A stretch of DNA of 64,000 nucleotides from Brachycybe producta (taxonomy: Eukaryota; Arthropoda; Diplopoda; Playtdesmida; Andrognathidae). Under the pieces are notes generated by a model. The model saw only the letters and a list, made by a program, of their open reading frames with translations, was not told where the DNA came from and did not search any database. How positions within the stretch are numbered: the stretch's first letter is position 1; the number at the start of each line of letters is the position of its first letter. Of this stretch, positions 22,401 to 35,000 are shown in pieces. The DNA lies in the NCBI GenBank assembly GCA_036925085.1, contig JAUPFP010000008.1:1147501-1211500 (forward strand), in the 5' to 3' direction. The translations under genes were made by a program, and so were the position numbers.

Positions 22401-25400
22401 GGGGGGTGAATCGTCCGATTTCTTTAAAAAAAATAGGGCTCTTCGATTTGTTATAATAAACTTGGGCCATACATGATGATTAGGACTCGGATTTTTATGC
22501 AAAATATGAAGCAAATGTTTCTCAATTTGTGGTTCCAATTGTTAAGTAATCAATAATCATCATTAGAAAGCAATTGCAGTATGGCTTTTTCTAACCAAAA
22601 CGACTGGTTAAAGGCTAAGATGTCTGGTTACTATCAGTTGGTAACTAGAATTCTAGCCTCTAACCAGTGTTTTTTTTTATTAGAAGAAGTCGTAATTGTT
22701 GGTTGATCTCTAAACGGAGGATTGTTGTTACTTCACTGCAGTTGGCTCTCTTGGGCTACAAATTGAAAAACATTTGCTTTGATATTTTTGCATACAAATT
22801 TCGAGTCCTATAATGATGATGATGATGATGATGATGATGAATCGATGATGGTTATCTGATGTCTGCCATATTTTGTTTGTTCCATTCATTCAGGGGTTAT
22901 GTTTACTATATTTAAGAATAATTTACCATGTATGCCAAGAGAGGAGGAGAGTGGGTCAAACGGTCAAATCTTGGGGGTCTCTTCTTTTTCTCTTGTGATT
23001 GTGTTGTGAAAGATACATTCAGAGAGAGAGAGAGAGAGAGAGAGATTTTAGTAATAACTTAAATATAATAATAATAAAGGGAGATTGACACGCTCTCTTT
23101 ATCACATTTGATTCAATTATTTATCATCATTAGTGTAAACACAAGGTTAATGAAACAAAGAAGAAGAAAAAAAACTGAGAAAACCTTTAATTAACTTTTT
23201 TTTATATAATGTTGAGTTAAGTATTTATTTCAATTAATAATTCTACTTTTAATATTTCATATTGGACGTTCATACAAAAACAGAACGTGAGTTTGTTTTG
23301 GGGGGGGGGGGGGTACAGTGACCGAAAAAGAACATCCAGTAAATGGTGTGTGTGGACCCGATTGTGGCCCCAATTCAAAGATGACGACATTCATTTTTTA
23401 GTATCGTTTTATCTACAACTACTACTATTAGTGATCATATTTGAAAAAAAATGAGTTGTAACAGAAACTAAATAGATACTGTGTGTGTGTAAGTATGAAA
23501 TCATGTTATAATCGTCATTCTCATGACGTAATACGGTCAAAGTTTAAGAACGTAAATGACACAAATAACAAAACAACCCCCCCATGTGACTAAGAAGTGT
23601 ATTTCAGTTTAGTTGATGATCGTACTTTTGAGTCGAACCAGTCAGTAGTCACGTTGATAAAAAAAAAACGTACTGACAGAAAGAGAAAACAGATCGAACA
23701 CGGATTATTTGACTGATCGGATCGGAATTTTTGGAAAAGAAACACTCTCCTCCCCCCCCCCCTCCGTATTTGCACTCATTGTGGGGAATTAACTGAAAAA
23801 GGAGGAAGAGGGGCGTTCCCTATCGATTAGGCCTACATTCCATCAAGTGGCAAAGAGCTAGCTGCACACTGCACACGAATGAAACTTATCATTTATTTGG
23901 AAATCATCAATTCGAGTTCATCGGGAGGTTTCTTTTTAAGTGGAACATTCTTATTTTGATTCTGTTTTGCCTCTGATACACTGCCTATGGTATAGGTGGT
24001 GGTGGTGGTGGTAACTCTTTGGTATCAGGATTGTTGGTGTGTATTAGTTTGGTTGTGGGTCTCCATCCTCATTCCCTCCTTTTTTGTGCGGCCGACCTTC
24101 TTCTCATTTGAATGATTTTATTTGGCCATTGATGCATTTTTATGCTTGGTCAAGTGCACACACGCAACACGCATTTGGAAGTCTGTCTGTCTGACGGTGT
24201 GGTCAAACGTTACACATGCATTGATAACATTAACATGCATAATTAATGTTGTAATTCATGCGAATAAAGAACGGTTAAAACTATAGACAAACGTTTTGGA
24301 GTTTGAATTTAGAGGGAGAGAGATTATCCTAAAAACTGCGTCCTGCAGTTAATGTGGTTGTTATAGGAAAATGTCTGTTTCATCATGTGTCAGTTTGTGT
24401 CAACATTCCAACATAAAAAAGTAAGTTGTTGTTTTTTGGAACATTTTTTTTTTTCTGAAAGGCGACTTATGGAATGGTAAAACCGACCGAAAAACGGCTA
24501 AAAAGCTTAAGAACTAAATTGAACAATAAAGCCAAACTGAATAACCGCAAAATTGGTTGGCATTTGTTCAGTTTTTTTTTTTCATTTATTCATTTTGGCG
24601 TTTGTTTCGTTTCACGCGTTTTAGTTTGGCGGTTCAATTGGGGGGTCAGGATAAAAAGATGAACCGGGATGAACATTGGGGTAATTCTAAAACCCGACAC
24701 AAAATGCATATAGAATTAGACGAACAGTATATTTTAATTAATGAACACATTTTAAAGGGATTGAACAGAGAGAAATAAAAGGATGAACATACTTTAAAGG
24801 GATGAACATGGGTTTAGGGGGGATGAACATGGTTTCAAGGGGGATGAACATGGGTTTAAGGGGATGAACCTGGGTTTAAAGGGGGATGAATATGGTTTCA
24901 GGGGGATGAACATGGTTTTATGTGGTTAGGTTAGGTTACCCTACCTAAACTAAAACCATGTTCATCCTCTCTAAAACTATGTTCATCCCCATTAAAACCA
25001 TGTTCATCCCCTTTAATACCATGTTCATCCCTTTAAAGAATGTTCCTCCTTTTATTTCTCTGTTCATCCCTTTAAAATGTGTGTTCATCCATGATATAGT
25101 GTTCATCTTATTCTATATGCATTCTGTGTCGGGTTTTAGAATTACCCCAATGTTCATCCCGTTCATTCGTTCATCTTTTTATCATGACCCCAATTGGGCG
25201 CTTGATCAGGGGATGGATGAACATTTGGGGTAACTCTAAAACCCGAAACTAAATGCTTATAAAATTGGATGAACACTATACTTTTTTATACATCGGTTAT
25301 TCGGTGGGTTTACGTTAAATTGAGTTTGTAAAAAATTGTGTGTTCTGCACCCATGTTAGTAAGTGTTCATCCCCAATGTTTTTGCGTTCCTCCATTTCTA

Positions 25401-25972
25401 TATGCATTCTGTTTCAGGTTTTAGGATTGCCATGCATGATGTTCATCCTTTTATCCTGACCCCTTCCTTGATCAGTAGCGCTATCTCGGGTAACTTCATA
25501 AATTTATTAAAAAGACTTAAAAAACTAATCAATCACAGTTCTCTTTTGTTACATTCCTTAGTTACGTTATTTTTTCAGATATTGTAAAAAAAAAAATTCA
25601 ATCTCAGTTGATAATAAGAGATTGTAAAAATTTATAAACTAGTTTTGGTTTAAATTATCTTTTTTTTTTTTTTTCCTATGTACGATGAACGCGAGTGACT
25701 TATATGATGAAGTTATGATTAATTAATATGGTTGACAAATGCGCGGTCACGTAATAAAAGGTATATAAAAGTGATGATAAAACTGCTGTTTATCGCCGTT
25801 AGCAACGTCGTCATGTGTTAATATATTATTACCCAGATATTATTGCACAAATGCAGCAAACGAGCATATAAGAGAAATGAACAATATTCGGTGGTGTTTT
25901 TCCACCGAGAGAACATTTAGTATTATTATGTTATTAATAACAATATAAGGCGATTAGAGATTGTGAAATTTG

Positions 25973-26044
<72 letters not shown>

Positions 26045-29000
26045 AATGTCTTCTTCTTATTTTTGATTACATAGTAGACATAATAATACCATATGAATGG
26101 GAAACCTAAAATAAGAAATGACATAAAGATGACACGAATGACATTTTTTGTCACATGATTGTTGTTAGCGTTAATAGTCATTATTGGCAACAAATTGCAT
26201 TATGAACGGAATCACATCAGCCACAAAAAGTTACAATATTTAAACCCCACGGTTCCATGCATGGGACAAGATTTAAGCTCTATATTATGATTAATTATAT
26301 GCCTTGTGATATTGATATGTGCGCGTGTAAACGCACACAATTTGGACACTTACGCTCTAAATAAATTATGCGGTTTGAATATTTTTTTTTTCCGGTAAAT
26401 GTAACATTGGTAGGTTTACATCCTACACTTATTATTACTTGTAATAATACTGATTATTGGTTATTAAGAGATAAAATTCCATAAGAAAGTTGCATAATGA
26501 TTTCAATACAAAATTATTTTATTGTTGTTATTAAGTAAATATTTTTTGTATTCTGTGAAAGGCATTGTTGCCATTGTTTTCGGACACTTCCGGGCACTCC
26601 TAATGGCGAATATTGTGTGTCTGACACTAAGACGTATCGTTAAACTGCGCAAAGTTAACTCCACATGTCTACCACTTCTATGTCGCGCTGTTCCTGTCAA
26701 AAATACTCCAAATTAGTGTTATGACACTAATTCAATTTATGATATCACTTAATTCAAACAGTGATACCACTAATTCGTAGTATTTTTGACATGAACGGCG
26801 CGACATAAAAGTGGTAGACGTGCCGGCCTATTAAGGGCCGTATTCCTAATGAATGTGTAATTAGAGGTAAAACTAAACTCATCAACTTTTATGTAAAAAC
26901 ATCATGTACATTGTAAGTGCAAAATTTAACTTTGGAGTCACTTTGTAAAAGTTTCTAAGATTTGTATTCTAAAGCAGCTGCTCATGTTCCCATCAGTATG
27001 ATTTGAACAAATGTGTTTGTTCGCAAGCCTAGGATTGACAAGCTAGAATTGGTCGTGTGGACTGTGTACCCAGCTTAAACACACAGGCATTTAGAAATCG
27101 GGACGAGCAGAAGTTTGCTCCGCCCTTTTTATGACGACTGGCAACTTCTAATTGGTTGGTTATGTAGTCTGACGTCACATGCATGCTCCTTCGCCCTTTT
27201 CAACGTTGAACCACACAACAAACCAATTAGAAGTTGTCGGTCGTTATAAAAAGGGCGGAGCCAACTGAAGTTCTTCCCGATTTTTAAATGCCTGTAGCTA
27301 AACACTTACTACTACATTTAGTAATTAATTCACTTATTTTATGTGAAAGCGAGTGATTTATCATTTCATTTGCAACTTTTCTGTCATAGTTTTTCTATTT
27401 TACTATTGTGTCATGTGATGGACGAGGGAGGGGGGGGGTTTCTAACAAAAAGGAAAAGTGATGGAATTATGAGGGGGTGGGGGAGGAGGAGGAGCAGCGG
27501 AAAGAACTGAAAATAAAACACAATTATTCATTTCATTGTGTGAATATATGGGACAGAAAGAGAGATAAATGACGTCATGATGATGATGATGAGGTTGAGA
27601 ACTTATTAAAAGTGACGTCTAATTTAGCAAATCGTAAATATAAAAAGCCTGGGCGGAGGCTCTCTTTTTCGTCCTTTTTTCTCTCCAATCTATGAAAATC
27701 AATATCATATTATACTAATGACATCACTCTCTCTGTTTCCATTTAAAAGGTCCCTATAGATCCTATTGGGGGGGGGGATTGTTGTTTGGACATAAATAAA
27801 AGGGGGGGGGGGGAGCCCCTCTTTTGGTGGCGCTGATCAAGCGCCAAATTGAATAAGCGACAAATTGAACAAGCGCCAAATGGAACAAACGCCAAACTGA
27901 ATAAGCGCCAAATGGAACAAACGCCAAACTGAACAAGCGCCAAACTGAATAACCGCCAAAATGTGATAAACACATTGTTAGGTTAGGTTTGGTTTGGTTT
28001 GGTTAGGTTAGGTTTGGTTTGGTTAGGATTGGTTAGGTTAGGTTAGCATGTTCTGTTTGTAAATCTGCACCGTCTGACGTCTATAAAAGCTCACAATATT
28101 TGGACCATCAGAATTTACAAAAAACCTGAATAACCGCCAAACTGAATAAACGCCAAATGGAACAAACGCCAAACTGAATAAGCGCCAAATGGAACAAACG
28201 CCAAACTGAATAAGCGCCAAATGGAACAAACGCCAAACGGAATAAGCGCCAAATGGAACAAACGCCAAACTGAATAACCGCCAAATGGAACAAACGCCAA
28301 ACGGAATAAACGCCAAATGGAACAAACGCCAATTTTTGGCTTTTATTCAGTTTGGCGTTTGTTCAATTTGGCGTTTGTTCCATTTGGCGTTTGTTCAATT
28401 TGGCGCTTATTCAGTCGCCCCCTCTTTTTATGTTCAAATTTAAGTTTAGCTCTTAATTTTTTTTTTGTTTTCCTTCAAATGGAATTCAAAGGCGAATATT
28501 TATCGCGTTTTAAGTTCGTAATTTATACAGGAAGTGCAAGAAAGACGAAAAAAAAAAATTGTCTTGAGTTTCCTGAAAGTTAAATTTCATTCAATTTGAT
28601 AAACATTGGAAGGGAAATGCTGTTTTTTTGTCGGTTATTCTACAAATTCATTTACGAGGAAAAATGAAATTGGAAAAGGGTAGAATTATTGGTGGTTTTG
28701 TTTATCTGTTCCTGTTTCTCTGTGTTGTTGTTTTTTACATGAAAAATTAAAGATGTTTGTTTCTTATCCCCGAACGCTTTCAATTCTCTGAACGGAACGT
28801 ACATTTAAAAGTACATTAGTAGGCTATTTATGTATTCTAAAATATTAATTAACACTTACAAATTAAAATAATGGTTTTAAGTGTTGCTACTTATTTTTTT
28901 TTTGTTGCCATTGTGAAATAATCAAAGTGCACTAAGATATTTTGTATTTTTTTTGTTTGTTTGTTGTTGATTTCAAGTTGAAACAAAAGAAAAAGTATTG

Positions 29001-32000
29001 AACTTAGCCGTCAAAATATTTTTCAAGTTGAAACAAAAAAAAAAACCCCCACCTCAAAATTGGTACCGGGTTAAAGCCCCCCTTTTTTAAGAATTGTTTA
29101 CAATTATAAATTGCAAAACAACGATTGTTTGTAAGAACTTTGTTGAATTTTCTAATGAAAATACAAATGGAATTGTGAAAGTGACCTTCATTGTTTTTCT
29201 TTCTTATATATCAATTAAGGGGTCAAAAGTGAATTTTTTTTTTAAAGTACTAAACCACCCGGTTTTATTTATGGTTAACCTTATAACGAAATAAGTCTGG
29301 TATAAGTTTACCTTGAAAAGTTTTTTTTTGTCTTACATATTTTAATTTATTAAAATAAATATATCCTTCACGACTTAGAAACACGATCTGAATGAATTGT
29401 GTGTGTTCATTGCATTCTAATTTGCCAGGTGTGCCCATTACACACACATTTCTAGAATGACAATATAAGTAATCATTCAAATATGAATTCATAAATAAAA
29501 AACCTTTCTTGAGAAAAATGACCTCTCTCTTTCCTATTTTCAGTTTTATGTTTACAATTATTTATTATGAAAACAAAAGGTGTTCAACGGTCACATTTTT
29601 CTCTCTCTAACTTTACTTGTGTTTCATAAGCGAGATAAGTATACACACATGCAGGTAACACAACTAAAGCCTGGTTTACACGGGTAGAGTTTTTAGTAGA
29701 GTACTGGGTAGAGTAGAGTAACTCTACCCGTAGAAACCCGGCAAAAATCCCAGTAGAGTAGAGTTTGCAGTAGAGTACTGGTTTGCTGGTAGAGTACTAT
29801 CGCACATGTGGCAAAGTAGCTCTACTCTACTTACCCCGTCCACCTCGAAACACTCTACTAGCCTCCCCACTATACCCGTGTAGACTCAACTTTCTTCAGT
29901 AGAGTGACTGGTAGAGTTCAGTCTACTCTCCTCGCTACTCTACTCTACTAAAACTCTACCCGTGTAAACCAGCCTTAAGAGCTTTTCCTGTGGAGGAACA
30001 TTTTGTGTACCGAAAGTGAGTGTGGCCAATAGATGGCGCAAACTGTACTTAGACACAGGCATCTGTAGATAGTTTCAGAATTTGCTTTGGCTCCGCCCCT
30101 TTTATAAGCGTCATCAATTTCGAATTAGTTTGTTACTGGGTCTGATGTCACATGCCCCGCCCTTTTTAGTTCTAATTGGTTGATATTTGGTCTGACGCTC
30201 ATAAAAGGGCGGAGCCAAAAAAAATTCTGACACTGTCTACAGATGCCACAGGCAATTAGAAATTGGGACGAGCAGAAGTTGGCTCCGGCCTTTTTATGAC
30301 GACCGGCAACTTCTAATTGGTTTGTTGTGTGGTTCGACGTTGAAAAGGGCGGAGCATGTGACGTCAGACTACATAACCGACCAATTAGAAGTTGCTGGTT
30401 GTCATAAAAAGGGCGGAGCCAACTTCTGTTCATCCCGTTTTCTAATTGTCTGTTATAATATGAACACATTTCATGGTGGGTGGTGAGCTTTTTTTTCTTA
30501 CACTTTTGAGGCGAAAGATCTCCTCAAACAAATGGACAAAAAAAGCAAACTCAAGGCATTATTGTTATATGTATCAAAATCCCCTCAAATAAAGGACAGT
30601 AATAAGTGAATTCTGTACATTAATCACAATTAAATACAGTGTAAAATGCAAACAATTTATTAATTTGTTTCTTTTAATGTTTTTTTTTAATAAAAAAAAA
30701 GGAATCTTCTGTCGTGGAAGTCGAGAGACGTGAACAACAGTGCCACAAATAATAACCACGAAGTACAACACCAGCATGTTGGTGGTGGTGGATCGTCTTC
30801 TTCCAGTTGGAAGCTATTTAGTAGGTTACCGCCTCTACACCAGGAATGTTTGGAGAAGGACAACAGTACGACGTGTAAAAACATCGAAGAATACCATCAT
30901 GTAAGCGTCATTATCACGAACGAATTTCTTCTACACAATTTGTAAAACATTTTTTTTTTTGTTTTTTTACATATTTGAGAGAGCGAGTGGATAAGGGTTA
31001 CTAATTAGCTGATTATAAGCATAGTTGAGGCTGATTTAGCGTCAAAATGAATAACCATCAACCCTTCCATATTAAGTTTCAAATAGAACTACCAAGCTAG
31101 AATTGTTTTTAGGTTCTTTTAAGCGCTAACATGTTCATAGAGGCTAAAATAAGTTATCTTTTTCAAACCTCGTGTAGGTTTGAAAAAGATAACTTAAGAA
31201 AACTGAATAAACGTTTAAATTAAACGACAAAATCATCTTCAATTGTCAATAATTTTTTCAACATTTCGTATTCTGTCAATTCTGTGATCCAATTTGAACG
31301 TTTGCGTGTCTGACCTCTCAGTTAATCGAGGCTTTTTTTCAGTTATGATTTTGGCCTTGATGACCACTGGACTGTCTTTTTATCTTTTTTTCTATCTTTT
31401 TTAAATATATCCTTGATGTCCATTTCGTGTTCACAAAAAAAACCTTTCTTTCTCTCTTTCTCTCTAAATAGAAAAAAAAAAGATTGAAGGACACGACTAA
31501 AATTAATAAACAATTGTTGTTATATCCACTTTTAGATTGTTGTCGTCGGCACAAATGGTGGTTTTTTTATACTTCATTTGTTGCATTCAAATGATTATTA
31601 ACTAACTTTTGATTAGCTTCAGGATTAAAAGATAAAACTTTTTTTTTTCTTCATTGTTCCAATACACAAATGAATATTTAATGAAATGAAAGAAGAAGAG
31701 AATTCAGGTATTTTCAGGTAGTAAGCAAGCAATGACTGCAAAATATGGAAATGTAAAACTTTTTTCGAGTTCAGAAATAACTTAGGGTTGTTGTTCCACA
31801 CTAGGCCTGGACGGTATTCGGCTCGGAGCCGGTCGATGTCTTCATACCGAGCCGATTCTGTTTTATTTCATCCGGAATTTTCCTTTCTGATTCTAGAAGT
31901 TGAAAAGTGTTATTGAAAACTAGACTAGTAAATGATGTTTTTTTATGAACAGGTAATATTTAGAATTTCTAGTTATTCTGAATTTCAGGGGAAAAAAGAA

Positions 32001-35000
32001 CACTAATCTTAAATAGAAAGTGTCTAATACCTAGTACACACACATCTGATAATTTAAATGCTTTTAAATAATAAACGTGTTCTACAGAGCCCCGTGAAGG
32101 ACAAACAAACAATATGTCAGTTAATAATCTGAAAATATTGAGTTAATACTTAAATATAAATTATATAAACTATTGACATTAAAATATTGATTTAGTATTT
32201 CAATTTTAAAATATTAATAATAAAGTCAATTTTTATTTGGGTTTATGTCCTTAACTGGATTCCGTATAATTCACCTAAACACATTCAATTTGAATTCATT
32301 TAACTCATGTGTGTACAAGGTATTAGATACTAGAAAGGTAGCTGTGAATCACTAAATAGTATTTTTTATGTTGTGGATCTCTTTCAAAATAAACTTTTTT
32401 ATAAACAACAATTCAAAAATATCGTTTGCTTAAAGTTGGGTTTTTTTTTTTGGAAACTCACATTAAAATCTTATTTTAAAAGGAATCAACGTGAAATTAC
32501 GTTTAAGTGATTGGACTACCCTTCTAGTTTTTAAAACACTTTCAAGTTTCTCGTCATTTCTCTACTAAAAGACAGATTAACCAGAGTTCAAGGGGTAGTT
32601 TACACTTGAAAACGAGATTAAGGGAATTTTTTTTTAAGATATGGCATCTTAGATCTTTTTCGAACTATTATGAAAAAAAATATCCGTAATTGAGACATTT
32701 GTTTTCTAATCTCTAAAAACACTCAATTACTCTTTAAGAGTTTCTTCTAAAACATAGTTAATGGAAGTTTTTAATGATACTTTCGAGTGTTTCCGATGTG
32801 GCTGGTGGTCAATAGCCTTCCCACGCCTCAGAAATAATAATCCTTTCGCAACGCGACGACCAAGTTTGTAGAAAACGTAATTCCAACATATTTGCACGTT
32901 CCAATTCTACCTTCAAACAGGTTATAGGTTTATCTTATAATTTGATGAAATTTTTGTTTGTTTTTAACGTTTGTTTAAACAAAACTTAGAAAGTTCACGA
33001 TTAACAAAGTTTTACATATTGTTACTTCTTTATGTTACGCTGTTTATCTCCAGTTTTGTTACTTTGGAGAGACAGAGAGAGAGGTCTCGCTCCAAATGAT
33101 AAAACGTATCGACAGTCGTCCATCTAAGACTTTGTTGCAATCTTATTTTGCTCTAAAGGTTCAGCAACAAAGTGTTTCTAAGACGCCTCGAAGCCGTAGA
33201 AGTGACGATCTTGTCGCTAGTTCGACGACGGCTCTGATTTTAGAGAATAGGCCACTGTAGGTTCTGATTAAAAACATTCTTCTCGTAGAATCAGCGTTTA
33301 TTTGGTGTTTTTATGTGATTTTGTAGTAATCTGCCGGCAAAGGCACCTGAAGAGGAATTAAAGCACAAGTTGGAGTACAAACAGATGGTTGAAGCGGCCA
33401 AAAGAAGAGGTTAAAAGAGAGAAGAAGAAGACCTTAGAAAAATCTTAATAACAATTTTTCATCATGAATGTATTTTCAGAACTAAAGGAAGCTAAGTTGA
33501 GGAAGAAATATTTACAACGACAGTTGAAACACGAGGAACAGTTGTCTTTAGCTTCTAAGATATGGAACATTGAAATTCTGCCCAACTGGGATTCAATGTT
33601 AGTCTTTCTGATCTGCATTTTTGTTCATCGCTGCTAACCTTTCAAGTGGTGGTGTTCTTCTTGTGTTTTTTTTTATAACTTTTATTCAGGAGGCAATGTC
33701 GTAAGGCTCGTGATCTGTGGTGGCGAGGAATTCCTCCGAGTGTACGAGGGAAGGTTTGGAAGCTCGCTATCGGCAACGATCTTCACGTGACTCCGGAACT
33801 TTACGAGATCTGCGTTTGTCGTGCGAAGGATCGCATTCGTATGGCCGCGGAGTCCATCAGCGTATCTGAAGACGACGTTGAAGGTTCGTTCTTTCTAGGA
33901 TTTTTGTAACGTTCCGTTCGTCGAACAACACCACTAATGGGTGTTTCTCTCTTTCTATCTGCTCGTTAATTCAATAAATTAGCTATGACCGACAAAGAGG
34001 GGTCGGTGGAACTTATCAAATTGGACGTGTCTCGGACATTCCCTCAGTTGTGCATCTTTCAGAAGGTCCTTATAGTGTTAGGGTTGTTTAAGATGACCGT
34101 CATGTGGAATTTCTTGTTGGAAGTAGTTTGATGTTGTGTTTTTTTTCTTTTTAGGGTGGTCCATATTATGATATGCTTCACAGTCTGTTGGGAGCTTATG
34201 TTTGTTACCGTCCAGACGTCGGCTACGTTCAGGGAATGTCTTTCCTGGCGGCCGTACTCATTTTAAATCTCGAGGTTGCAGACGCCTTCATTTGTTTTGC
34301 AAATCTTCTCAATCAGCCTTGCCAGTTGGCCTTTTTTCGGCTAGACGAACCAATGGTTAGAGTTCAAACTTTGGCTGTCAATTTCGGGGGTTTGGCATTC
34401 AATATGATTAAACCACGTTTAAGTATTTTAGAAACTAGAATAATAAATTGATTGGGTTAAAAAATATTTTATAATGAGCCATTTGAAAAATTTGCAAATG
34501 GAGAAGAAAAATTTAAGCGAACTCTTGCTTATTCTGCTTTTTTAGTTGCACAATAATTGAAGAAGAAATTGGAAATGTTTTAGAAACTTGAATAGTAAAT
34601 GGGGATTTTCATGTTGATATATCTTTAGAAAAATAAACATTTTTGTGGTATTTTAAATTATCCATTTTTTTTGTTTAGATAATCATGAATTTTTTTTTTA
34701 ATCTAATCAATTTAGTATTCTAGTTTCTAAAACAATTTAAATTTTCTTTATAAAAATTAGAAAAGGAATTAAAAACCCAAAAAATCATGATTACGGCAAT
34801 AAGAATTATACTTTTTGCATTCATGGAGGTTGGTTAGAGGCTAAGGGTTAAACTAAAGCTCTAATTTAGCTGGAGTTTAATTGGGAAAGAATTCTAGCCT
34901 CTAACCACCCTTCTTGATTTCAAAAAGTGTAATTTATTTTTGCATTAATCATTGATTTTAATAACAATATCATGAATTTTGCCAACCCTAGTTAATTGTC

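Larger units (their letters stand above)
24457..25484. mobile_element. CGCCAAA-arm foldback element, copy 3, carrying two nested insertions
   Basis: GGCGACTTATGG at the left, then GCCAAACTGAATAACCGC and GTTTGGCGGTTCAATTGGG, and on the right CAATTGGGCGCTTGATCAG followed by TAGCGCTATC, correspond to degenerate ends and arms of the 21230 and 27826 elements in opposite orientation. It is interrupted by GATGAAC elements at 24643-25190 and 25210-25467. Its outer limits are approximate and no outer duplication was resolved. Confidence 0.55.

Noticed and set aside
27978-28047. Possible telomeric array
   Set aside because: The TTAGG-like units are short, impure and located inside a transposed element with target duplications, so this is not a chromosome end.
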